A stretch of 64,000 nt of DNA from Anticarsia gemmatalis (lineage: Eukaryota; Arthropoda; Insecta; Lepidoptera; Erebidae). Position 1 is the stretch's first letter, and each line of letters starts with the position of its first letter. The position numbers were made by a program, and so were the translations under genes. This document shows positions 54,675 to 64,000 of the stretch, in pieces. The stretch is from assembly GCF_050436995.1 (NCBI RefSeq), contig NC_134775.1:4441124-4505123 (forward strand). Reading direction: 5' to 3'. Below the pieces are notes generated by a model. The model was not told the DNA's origin. It saw only the letters and a list, made by a program, of their open reading frames with translations, and did not search any database.

Positions 54675-55716
54675 TAAGTAATATTTATTATGTTTATGTA
54701 AATATTATTTATGTTTATGTATTTACACTCATATCGCTTATTTATCTTATTATATTTATTTGTACACTCTTTCTTAACTCACTTTCCTTCCTCTTTTAAA
54801 CACCTTCGTAATAATCTCTGCATCACCCGAAGGTAGACTGGCAGAAAATGCCCCTGGCATTAACTCCGCCTTTATACAAATTTGTATATTAAGTTTAAAT
54901 AAATAAATAAATTTTAATTATGTTAACGTTACCAGGCTATATTTATTTATATGATCTTCAAAAGATCGTAATAACCTCAAAAAATATGTTTACCAAATGC
55001 TGTAATGGCGTCTCGATTAAGCAGCTCTCAGAGTTGGTTACATCTGCTCTAGCGGCTTAAGCTGTACAAAGGCTCTAGTGTATGCTGTTGTAGACCTCAA
55101 GGTTCTGCAGTTGTGGCATAGGAGTGCTTCAATATAATTGTTTTGGTCGCACACCAGCATTTTACTCATACTTTTAGGGGTCAGTCGTTGAATATTAAAA
55201 TAGTTTCAAAGTCAATTTATAGTATGATTCTTTAAAAACAGTTGACAGACTGAACCACCACTGCACCTATGTAAATATATTATGATAATAATTTTAAGCT
55301 TTAGTATAAAGGTATATTACTCGGTTATAGCGCTTTAGGTGCTTTAACATAATTCTGTAATCCCAATGGCTGTAAAAATGTTTCGAATGATACCTTATAC
55401 ATCTATTTGCCGTACAGAAGCCATATAAATATCTGATATAACGCTCAAGGCGCTATTAAAGACCTACGCAACTCTTTTATAGATGAGTAATACACTAGCC
55501 CTAAAAAAATCTGTTATAGAACCTAAGGTATAGATATTATATTGACCGTTGAAGCATATAGACGTGCTCTTATGCATTATTTAATATAGTTTATAATATA
55601 TTGACCTCCTTTAGAATTTAATTGTGTAGTGCGTTGACAATGCAAGCTTGCAAATTCCATCGTTAGTAATGAGTTTATAAGTTACGGGTACGTGTATAAT
55701 AGATAGAAATACTAAA

Positions 55717-56895
55717 ATGGAGAACAGCCCCTGCACCCCGAGTAGGTCGCCTCAACACTCCACTTCCGTGTCTCTTGAAGTGGTGTCTACAGCAGAGTTG
55801 CAGAGATGGATGACGACCATTGAGACATATTTGAATGAAGTGTGCTCCATATCCACCGAGGGTAAACTAAACTCGGATCAAAAGCTAAAAATCTCAAACT
55901 TATGTCGCAAAGTTGGGAAAGGAACGTCTGAAATGGCGGTTCTGTATCAGTCGCTGAAGCAGCAAGCCCTGGACTTATCAAGTAAGAATGAAGCTCTGAA
56001 AGAAAAGTGCGACCTGACAGAACATATTATTGCACTCAAGCAGACGGTCCAGGAGTCATCGACCGTTGGAAATGTTTCGTTTGCCGATATGGTCAAAAAG
56101 GGAGCTAATAGTTTTGTTCGATCCGCTAACCTCAGCTCTGTCGCCGTATACCCGAAGGATAAACAGAAATCTAGCGACGAGACGAAAAACCTTGTACAAA
56201 AAATAATTTGTCCGGAACAAATGAAGTTGAAGGTGCGCGGACTGCAGAAAACGAAAAACGGAGGCGTTATAATTAGCACGGAGACAAAAAATGATGCCGA
56301 AAAGTTGAAACAAGCCGTGCAACAATCTACGTTTGGACTCACAGCCGATGAACCCCAAAAGCGCAAACCTCGGATTGTGATCGTTGGGGTTCCCTCCGCA
56401 ATGCCCGAAAAAGAGGTTTTTGCCTGCATATTCGAACAAAACATAGCCGAGAAAATTCCATCTTTGACACTAGAAACCTTTTTGACCACATGCAAGTTAA
56501 GCCACAAATCCGGCAGGAAAGATGCCCCGAACTGTAATTATATAATTGAAGTCCCTGCTAATATTCGCAAGGCTCTCATCACTCAGACTCGTATATTCAT
56601 AAACTGGACCTCTTGTCCTGTTAGGGACTTCACACTTGTAACTAGATGCTACAAGTGCCAGCAGTACGGGCATGCGGCAAAATCTTGCCGTGAAAGTCAC
56701 ACCATTTGTGGACACTGTGCGGCTACGGGACATAAAATAGACGCTTGTATAATGAAGCATACCATGGAGCCTAAATGCGCTACTTGCACACGTTACAATA
56801 AGCCCAATAAACACCAAACAGGAATAGCAGAGTGTCCCGCTAGAAAAGCTGCTGAACAGAGATACATCAACTCTGTTGATTATGAGGGTGCATAG
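55717..56895 (+). CDS. LINE ORF1 (gag-like) protein with three zinc knuckles
   Basis: ATG 55717, 392 aa, uninterrupted. Residues about 25-115 are helical and coiled-coil-like (LSSKNEALKEKCDLTEHI). The middle holds an RRM-like region (KLKVRGLQKTKNGGVIIST; RIVIVGVPSAMPEKEVFA). The C-terminus carries CYKCQQYGHAAKSC, CGHCAATGHKIDAC and CATCTRYNKPNKHQTGIAEC, the three-knuckle arrangement of jockey/R1-type ORF1. Such proteins package element RNA. It lacks a partner ORF2 here; LINE K has an ORF2 without ORF1, but nothing shows they belong together. Confidence 0.8.
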   Translation: MENSPCTPSRSPQHSTSVSLEVVSTAELQRWMTTIETYLNEVCSISTEGKLNSDQKLKISNLCRKVGKGTSEMAVLYQSLKQQALDLSSKNEALKEKCDLTEHIIALKQTVQESSTVGNVSFADMVKKGANSFVRSANLSSVAVYPKDKQKSSDETKNLVQKIICPEQMKLKVRGLQKTKNGGVIISTETKNDAEKLKQAVQQSTFGLTADEPQKRKPRIVIVGVPSAMPEKEVFACIFEQNIAEKIPSLTLETFLTTCKLSHKSGRKDAPNCNYIIEVPANIRKALITQTRIFINWTSCPVRDFTLVTRCYKCQQYGHAAKSCRESHTICGHCAATGHKIDACIMKHTMEPKCATCTRYNKPNKHQTGIAECPARKAAEQRYINSVDYEGA

Positions 56896-57551
56896 GCGTT
56901 TAATTAAGTTATTTTTCGTAATAATTATGTGTGTGAACTTTGTACTTCATTATAATATTACTTCATTTTTCACCAATGTAAACATTCCATCAAACACTAC
57001 TGACCCACTTACACTCGATTCCTTAGTTAGCAAATTTCTGAACTGCGTCATTAAATGCTTGACCTAGATTTTTATTTTTGTTTCAATATACATGTTTCGT
57101 TACTTAAGTTACATATTAGCATATTTTGTCATTTTTATATAATGATAGTGTATAGGTCCATTATAATCTTTATATTAACATAGTACTGCAATAATTGTGT
57201 TATCAAAGACTCTGACGGCCTTGTTCTCTGTCTCACCGTAACACAGGTACAAACCTAGCACGGGAGCTGGGGAATAATGTCTTGTTGGTCTGGAGTATGA
57301 TACAGTTTTGTAGTGCTATCTAAACTTTACTTTGCCAGAAATTTTAACTTTTATTATTTAATATCTAAATATTGTATAAGTAAATTTTTGTTTTTTATCA
57401 ATAACGCTCGCCGTATCTAAGAGCCTGTGATACAGGATTTATTTATCCTAATACAGGCTCCCTATGTTTTTATTATGCACCTACCTAATATTCTAACTAT
57501 AAGACTGATATTAAACTTTATGTATTAATTTATTTGAATTGAATTGAATTG
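56896..57551 (+). other. 3' UTR and GAATT tail of the ORF1-only element
   Basis: No continuing ORF or RT motif in any frame. CACAGGTACAAACCTAGCAC and GAGCCTGTGATACAGGATTT are the only GC-rich parts; AGCCTGTGATACAGG / CCTAATACAGGCT forms a stem near 57421-57470 that could matter for template recognition. Confidence 0.5.
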
Positions 57552-57667
57552 AAGGCATTACAAAAAGCTTAGTTACGCTCTTGAGCGCTATAAACGCAAC
57601 GCATAACTCCGTTTAAACTCCTTTGTCTCCTAAAGTCCCCTTATACAGTTAACGGTGTTATAGAAGA

Positions 57668-58844
57668 CTAGCTGGCCCGTGCGGCTCTGCTCGCGTGAAT
57701 TTTGTACTGTTGCTTATTCGTTTGAGCACACGAATTGCGAAGCACTACCTACACACCTACACATAAAAATGCTAACAACTCTTTTGTCATCTAATGGTTA
57801 TTTACGAAAGGGACCCCAAAGAGCACACAATGTGACACAGGCTCAGGCAGGCCTGATTTCCTGTGGTTACCTTCTTTTCCGTTCTCGTCTGTATCCGTAC
57901 CAGTTTGCAGTGTAAAATATAATACCTTATTATAGACTGACCATTGCTTACCCGTCTGGATTCAGAATATTATTATAGGTACAGACAGACCTATCTGTGC
58001 CGGAGCTCTTCACACGCGTAATAATGTATGTATACTTGCGATGATACGTCCGAAACCGCGTAACCCGTAATTATTTTTTATATATCATCCGTTGTTTATT
58101 TTTTAAAACTTACCACATAGTCTGTTTCATAGCTATACAATTTATTTCCTTAATGCAACCAATTAATTTGGTTATGTGTTACGAACTGCAACGCATCTGT
58201 TAGTTGCGGCGAACAACGACAACAATCGAAATTACTTGGTTTGCCATCTAGGATATCCCGACCGCACCGGACCCACGTAAACTAACATTTTTGTGTAATA
58301 TATCATACAACATTTATGTTTGAAAATCTTATAAATGTATAGCCCGTTTCAAAGGTATTATTTTTTACAATTAAGCCATCAAAATAAATTAATAAGGAAA
58401 ACATGCTTTAATAACGCCATCTATTGGTTGGTGCGACAACAGGTATCGATACGGCCGGCGCCGCGTTCACTATGCGAATGTTGTGAAATGGATTGCAACG
58501 CCATCTATGGTCTCTATAGGGAAACGCAGGTTCAATCGATTTCTACGTATTTTTTTCAATTTTCTAAAAATCTATGAAATTTTATGCGATTAAAAGTATC
58601 CCAATAGTTGCTCCACTACTTATTCTATGCATATACCAAATTTCAGTGCATCCTATCCGGTAGTTTTTACGTGATAGCGTAACATACAGACGGAGGACAG
58701 ACAGACAGACAGACAGACAGAAAAGAAAATTATAAATTGCAGATTCGGTATCAGTATCCGTTACTAAACATCCGCCATTGGTTTTTTTTTAAATATATTC
58801 AATGTACAGAATTGACCTCTCTACAGATTTATTATAAGTATAGA
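57668..58844 (-). mobile_element. HelB copy 3, in HelX copy 2
   Basis: CTAG at 57668-57671 after A57667; TC end at the complement of 58843-58844, before T58845. The uninterrupted sequence in HelX copy 1 (A41965|T41966) shows that no base was gained or lost. It retains the (CAGA)n tract (58694-58722). Confidence 0.9.
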
Positions 58845-59070
58845 TTCCATTAACTCAATTATACTTCCCTAGGCTGTCTAGCGATGCAATTACATGGTCA
58901 TATATCACTATAAGTCATTAGTTTCCTACTAAACGTCTACTGTCCCGCTTAGCTGTTAAAGGTTTTTTTAAATAGCTAGTATACAACTTATAGAAAATTG
59001 TACAGCATTTGAACGACTCTTATGCAACTATCAGGCTGTAAAACGACTGTATAAGCAGCTTGTGTGCTAG

Positions 59071-59462
59071 TTGGGCTAAGCAATCATTATAAAAGTAACG
59101 TTCTTTTAGAGTTACGCTCTCTGTTCGACACATGTTTTGCTAGGAAACAGATCTATATACTTCCAAGTGTTGTAAAGAACAAATATAGTAAGTTTGGTTG
59201 AAACATGAACTTTTGCATTTCATTCTAGCACATCCACAACCCTATTTCTAACAGGTTATGGGCTCAGACATTCTTAATAAGTACTGTGCTATGTAGGTAG
59301 TTGTCGAAAAATATTGATTGTCCGTTACGAAAAATTTAAATATCAAACGCAACACCAAATATTTTAACGGTGAAAAATAATAATGTCCACCTAGCCAATA
59401 TACGGCTACGGCGGTCAGTTTCATTGAAACTGGCCATCTGTGCAGGACTTTGTTTATAGTGT
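59071..59462. other. Unassigned stretch
   Basis: Flank right of HelX copy 2. No frame or repeat end recognised. Confidence 0.35.
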
Positions 59463-59752
59463 CCAAGTGTGTGGACAATACACAGGTACACTCTCTATTC
59501 CATCACTCTCATAGTTTGGTGGGACGGATAACCGACACGACCAGTGAGAGGTCAGGCGCAGGACCGACGGCTTTACGTGCTCTCCTAGGCACGGAGGTCT
59601 TCGACCTCAACTTCCCAACTCCGGGCAATCTCTAAGAAATTCTTAACAGAAAATCTCAGAAAATACTTTTTGGCCCGACCCAGGATTCGAACCCGAGACC
59701 TCTCGCACGGCAGCCGCATATACTACCGACCGCGCCACAGAGGCACAAAGGC
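59463..59752 (-). repeat. tRNA-derived SINE, second family
   Basis: Minus-strand head: box A-like TGGCGCGGTCGGTAGTA and box B GGTTCGAATCC, followed by TGGGTCGGGCCAAAAAGTAT. The central part CTCCGTGCCTAGGAGAGCAC then GTAAAGCCGTCGGTC is shared with the 5S SINE at 60551. The tail ends GTGATGGAATAGAGAGTG. A functional tRNA gene is excluded because the cloverleaf 3' half is absent. Confidence 0.8.
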
Positions 59753-59769
59753 GGTGAAAAATATAGTGT

Positions 59770-60330
59770 GTGTGAAGATTTGAGTTTGAAAATGGACGTT
59801 ATTAATGGTGTCGACGAAGTATCTCAAACACGAGATATGATATTTGGCTGATTCGTTTTTCGATGTCGCGAAAAAAGATTCGTCGATTCGAGAAATATTA
59901 AATAGTTTGGATGTATTTTACGAACAAGAATTTAGTGATACGCTGAAGAAACTGTGGTGTTTAAACTCTAAGGTGATAATACCTTGGCAAAACACTTCAC
60001 TATCTTCAATGTGTGTTATTACGGAGTAACTGGCGGCTAGGATCATTGGAAGAAACTGATAGATATTGGATCACAAGGTTAAAATTAACAAACAGCTGGC
60101 AGTGGAAGCGTTCGGGTTTGCCTTCATGGTCGGAAGATATCAAGGTGGCGCTGAGGGAAACAATAACTTTCCTTCTTGATTCTGGAGCAACGGATCACGT
60201 TATTTAAAGGAAAGATCTTTTAATTAATTTTGATTTAAATGTTCGGTTGAATTTTTCAAATTGCTAATCAGATTGAATTTGTTTCAGCTACAAAGGGCAC
60301 ACTAAAAGTCATCAGCAACACTATTAATGA
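59770..60330 (+). pseudogene. Ty1/copia-type fragment with protease motif
   Basis: A frame ending near 60207 reads TITFLLDSGATDHVI, a retropepsin active site in copia spacing; IANQIEFVSATKGTLKVISN follows in another frame. Upstream, DSSIREILNSLDVFYEQEF may be gag. RT and integrase are absent and stops are frequent. Confidence 0.6.
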
Positions 60331-60550
60331 ACATGCAACATGCAACGGGACGACGATCACATTCTACTATCGTGGGATCAGAACAGTAAGGATGGTAAAT
60401 CCTGATGCAAGGTATGACGATTAATAATTTAAACGTCTGGTTATTTCAAGGTTAGAATTAATCTGCCAATTACACAAATAAGGAAAAATGTTAAAGGTAA
60501 TTATGGTTTGTGCGTCTAGCATCTGACGCACATTTGTCTTCTTCTTTTCT

Positions 60551-60770
60551 TAACGTATGATTAGTGATCAACCTAGTGTCAAAGTTGTTCAAGCCGTCTG
60601 AAGGCTTCTGACGTGGCTTAACGACTGTTATCTTGGTTGAAAACCGCGACCGACTTCTTACGTGCTCTCCAAAGCACGGAGACGCCCAGTTACGACTATG
60701 CGGTCACCCATCGATGGTATGACCGCGCCAAGGCTCGCTTAACCCACGGATCGTTTACCGATCAGTGAGT
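60551..60770 (-). repeat. 5S rRNA-derived SINE, copy 3
   Basis: On the minus strand: GATCGGTAAACGATCC, GTGGGTTAAGCGAGCCTTGG, CGCGGTCATACC, ATCGATGGGTGACCGC. These follow the 5S rRNA order from the pre-A box region to box C. The body has CTCCGTGCTTTGGAGAGCAC and the tail GGCTTGAACAACTTTGACAC. This is the best preserved head of the three copies. Confidence 0.7.
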
Positions 60771-63700
60771 GCACCTGGCTATGGGCGCCTCAAATACGCC
60801 ATTAGTAACAAAAGGTTCTAGAATTAAAAAGGAAAATTAACATGAATAATGACGGTAGTTTGTTTGTTTCGCCTGATGATAAATTGTGCAAATCATGCAT
60901 AAATGGGAAACAATTATAAATAAATACATAAATATTAATTATATAAAATTGTGTTTCGCGATCTATTTGTTGTTCATACTAATGTCACAGAATAATAAGT
61001 ACTAAAGTACAGAACACGCACTTCCCGTAACAATTTATAGAACTAACGACTCTTGCTACTAAGCAACAAAGTTTAATTCAGCTCGTATAAGCGCTTCTTA
61101 CCTAACGACATATTCACCTAAGTATTCCCGTTCTCTTTTAACGCGTAACTCAGTCACTGTCTGGCGTAGAGTAACGCGTTACCTATGACGCTAGGGTTGT
61201 CGGCTCGCCGCATCGTTGCTACCTGTTTTGGTTTGTTTACATTTTTACTATTTTATATTCTTCATATGTCCTAAACCTGTGAACCGATTTAAATCATTCA
61301 AACGGATAAAAACCTTTCATTTGATACCAAAATCGTTGAATATCTCCATAAACAAAAGGTCACATTTGTAAGTTGCTCTCGTAATTATAAAGTATCAAAT
61401 TCCTTAATAATTCAGACATGAGTCCATATTATTGTTAGTATCAACAAAGTAACTAATTATAGTTAGTACTATTATTTTGTGGTAGGTAGGTACTGTAAAG
61501 TTTTATAGTTTTTAAATGAATTTGAACTTAGCTTTCCTCATCTGTAGGTAATGAAAAAAATGACAATCCCTCGTCCTTCTTTTTCGACAAACATCCATCA
61601 AATGAGCAATGCTTTAAACCTGCCATTCTATTTTAAACGTTTTTATAATAATACTTAGGTCACTATTTATATTTTGAGCCTTGACGAATCTGATTGTTTT
61701 AGACCCCATTTGGCGTTTTCATCGTAAAGTTTGGTCTTTTTGACTACTACATTTCTAAGAAAGTTTTGAAATCTGCGCTGAAAATATTTTCAATATCGTC
61801 GATCGAAAATTGTAAGTGTGCGGGAAAATGGCATTAGGATGTTAACATTTTCGTGCAAATATTTTTTACGACTTTCGACGTGACTTATAGAAACAGTCGT
61901 GTCTATATCGACTTATTTATTATTTTGGTGATAAAGTCTGATCCTTTGAAAATTTAAAACGCCAATAAATAGAGTTCTATCACGATTATTTTTCCATCAC
62001 CAATGAAATTCCTGAAGGTCGTCCAAGGTCACCAGTTGTCTCCGGAAAAATTGATGCTGAGCGAAAATTAATTATGCATTTTAGTTTCCTGATACAAGAA
62101 AAGAATGACACAATCCTAAACATTATTTCCACTCTTAGATATAAAATATTAGGTAACAACATTTCCGATTAGAAGATTTTTTCTAAATGAACCATTTTTT
62201 TTTACAATAATTCGAGAAGGTCCTCCCGCCGATTAGTGCAAACAAATGCTTAAAAAGTCCATCGTTTGGCTTCAAAATACGTGTATCAAATTGTGATAAA
62301 ACAGGGATCTAGAATATTATGCGCATGAGACCAAACATAAACACCTGTCGACTTTATGGAAGCTTTAAAATGAACCATATCCAGAAAAAAATATTCGCGC
62401 TTGAAGCACTTCGGAACAAATGGTCCCATGATTTTTATATAAACTTTATAACGGCACAAAGTGTCTTTATAAAAATGCAGAATGGTTAATTCTTATTGAT
62501 TTACAACCAAAAATTTACCTAAAGACTGGTTTAAAATATGGAAAAATCACAAAATCCTACAGGTCGAGCTCAATAAAATCAATGCCGGCCATAACGCATC
62601 TCGCTAAACAGCCGGCTATTATGTGCACGAAAAAAACTAATTAATGAGTTTCTCGTAATGCCGTTACAGTTTTACATCAAATGACTTTATTTAGATCCAA
62701 AACGTCAAAAATGAAAACCGTAAACATTGATTTTTCATCGCCTCAAGAAACAGGTTATGCTTTTAAACACCTTGTTTTTGAGGGGTCTTCGGGAAAGAAA
62801 AAAAAATATTAAAAAAATATTTCGATCGAATAAAAATCTATCTAGATCATGCATTAGAATACCCGAGAACACGATAAAGTAGTTTTCACTCACACGTTTA
62901 CCGTTTTTCATAGTTAGGCTCAAAATATAAGTAGTGGCCCACGTATTACTCATAAAACTTCTAATAAACGCACGCACGAGCTCTACGCGTGAGCGTCGAC
63001 ACTCGACTCCCGGAGTGGCGCCGACGCCACGCGAATTTGTAGGCACTTATCGCTGTAGGTACGGCCGAGTGACGGGGGCCTGCTAATGTGTATGAGACAG
63101 TCAATCCTTCTACAATTGATAGTAAAAATTATTACGTTAGTTTGTCATTCAATTTGCTCGCTACTACATACTTGGTAGCACGTAGATCTGATGAGTTTTC
63201 AGGTTTTAGCGATTTTGTGGCAAAATGAGAGACTAAGTTAAATTTCAAATTAGTTAATCAATATTGTGCTAATGGACGTGAATATGTGTTGTATATTAAT
63301 TTGGATTATTTTGTTTCTTAAGGAACATCATATCTTTTTAAAATCCCTAGAATACTACAACAAAATGTTTTTTTTTTTGAGCTTTAACAGAGAAAGCCGG
63401 TACAATGATAAATTGTGCTAAAGGAGATTATCCATTTTGGGCCTTTTTTTCAAAGTGCCAGCCAACAAAAAAAACGTGGCATGTATCGATAGAGCTAGCC
63501 ATTTGAAGCAATAGTTAGTATGGCACGAAACCGGTAGGATCGCTTTGAACCGAGTTATACACGTTTGAAGATTCATAATATTCAAACATTTAGGTATTCA
63601 TTTCTGAAAGTGCTGTGAAACATAAATAATGATTGATTTTGCTAGAATTAACTATCTAAAGCAATTTTCATTGTGAAGCGACCACTCTGAAGTTGATTTA

Positions 63701-64000
63701 AGGTCGTAAGCACACGTATCAACTCAGAAACGGGTCGTCACCGTATTAACTCGAGCTCATCAGTATTATTTGTATGTAATTCCCTACTGTAACACACCTA
63801 TCGGAATCGTTATGTGATCGCCCCGGCTCACGACGATGGGAGTGGTGCGTATGCGCATTATGCATACCCAAGCACCCAGGGTGGAGTGCGGGGCTATGTG
63901 CAAATTCCGATAGAAGGGCGGGCATACCCTCTAAACCGCAACATGTGTCCTCATCACAAGGTCCCTACGTACGACGGTACGACTACATACAATCTGAGAT
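60771..64000. other. Unassigned, mostly AT-rich sequence
   Basis: About 3.2 kb without a supportable frame, terminal repeat or RNA gene. It includes a GC-rich patch at 62965-63090 and a short inverted arrangement at 63802-63914 (CTATCGGAAT ... ATTCCGATAG). It may be unique genomic sequence or old undetected repeats. The 103-codon frame at 62735-63046 (minus) has no recognisable domain. Confidence 0.4.

Larger units (their letters stand above)
53906..54910 (+). pseudogene. LINE J-family 3' end, 5'-truncated, with two HelA copies
   Basis: It starts in the C-terminal coding region (SSFPVQSVLLWNALPLEIRM, LTFKNKVRDLLLNKVAESSQ, stop) and ends GTTTAAATAAATAAATAA. The same C-terminus is at about 49130-49235. 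The flanks repeat ATTTTA(A)T. HelA copies 8 and 9 lie in its 3' UTR. Confidence 0.7.
55529..57551 (+). mobile_element. ORF1-only LINE derivative
   Basis: AAGG at 55525-55528 and 57552-57555 is the target duplication; HelX copy 1 has the empty site (complement CCTAAGGCATTACAAAAAGC). The insert has a 190-bp leader, one intact ORF1, a long 3' UTR and a tail of GAATT units. No EN/RT sequence is present. Confidence 0.75.
53438..59070 (+). mobile_element. HelX copy 2, opposite to copy 1, expanded by three insertions
   Basis: HelX pieces are 53438-53905, 54911-55528, 57552-57667 and 58845-59070; together about 1.43 kb. It begins CCGGCTCTTGTACAGAGGTGG (first T of TC changed to A) and ends GCTTGTGTGCTAG before T59071. 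Collinear alignment to the reverse complement of 41739-43790 locates the insertions: a LINE J end, an ORF1-only LINE and HelB copy 3. Confidence 0.7.

Noticed and set aside
56876..57067. Frame after ORF1 at 56876 as a start of ORF2
   Set aside because: 63 codons with no endonuclease motif, followed by noncoding 3' UTR.
62735..63046. 103-codon minus-strand frame
   Set aside because: Low-complexity translation of AT-rich sequence, no recognised domain and no neighbouring element ends.

Overview
This window looks like gene-free, repeat-saturated DNA from an insect nuclear genome, most likely a moth or butterfly (Lepidoptera). The case rests on short Helitron-like elements ending in GGGTCAGCTAG, tRNA- and 5S-derived SINEs of lepidopteran type, a CsRn1-type Ty3/gypsy element with a tRNA-Trp-like primer site, R1-, CR1- and jockey-like LINEs, and a Penelope-like GIY-YIG fragment. 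I found no host gene, rRNA, functional tRNA or CRISPR. Nearly every real open frame belongs to a mobile element and most are broken.

Layout. 1-1765: PIF/Harbinger-type transposase split by a 187-bp LINE tail. 2290-3326: 3' end of an R1-like LINE (minus). 3327-5510: GC-rich repeat family 'Y' encoding a DUF4817-like helix-turn-helix protein, with a 550-bp TIR element inside. 5935-7485: Tc1-like element holding a hAT MITE holding a 5S-SINE piece. 7899-9350: long Helitron (HelB) with a short one (HelA) inside. 9600-10521: LINE scraps. 10522-14735: 5'-truncated Ty3/gypsy element G1 (minus). 14736-16610: CR1-like LINE cut by HelA. 16676-17987: one tRNA SINE cut by a Harbinger element, a 5S SINE and HelA. 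17988-18861: TIR element.

18862-31855 is a second CR1-like LINE. It carries gypsy element G2 (19008-28414; identical 177-bp LTRs, TSD AACT), which carries a SINE (13-bp TSD) and a 4.1-kb hAT element (8-bp TSD), which in turn carries a jockey-like LINE fragment. 32530-34180 is a foldback with about 400-bp arms. 36870-37640 is a Penelope-like remnant. 38790-39850 is Y again, in the opposite orientation.

40092-49250 is one jockey-like LINE ('J') spread over 9 kb by a 2-kb Helitron-like element (HelX), HelA, a hAT MITE and a block of retroelement pieces. 49993-59070 holds two head-to-head HelX copies containing a near-complete 3.16-kb LINE ('K', 11-bp TSD), a J 3' end with two abutting HelA copies, an ORF1-only LINE derivative and HelB copy 3. 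From 59463 on there is a tRNA SINE, a copia protease scrap, a 5S SINE and about 3 kb I cannot assign.

The elements do not work together as a pathway; they form a stratigraphy. Paralogous empty sites and target-site duplications give the relative order of many insertions. Names HelA, HelB, HelC, HelX, Y, G1, G2, J and K are local labels. All family calls come from reading the sequence, without database searches.
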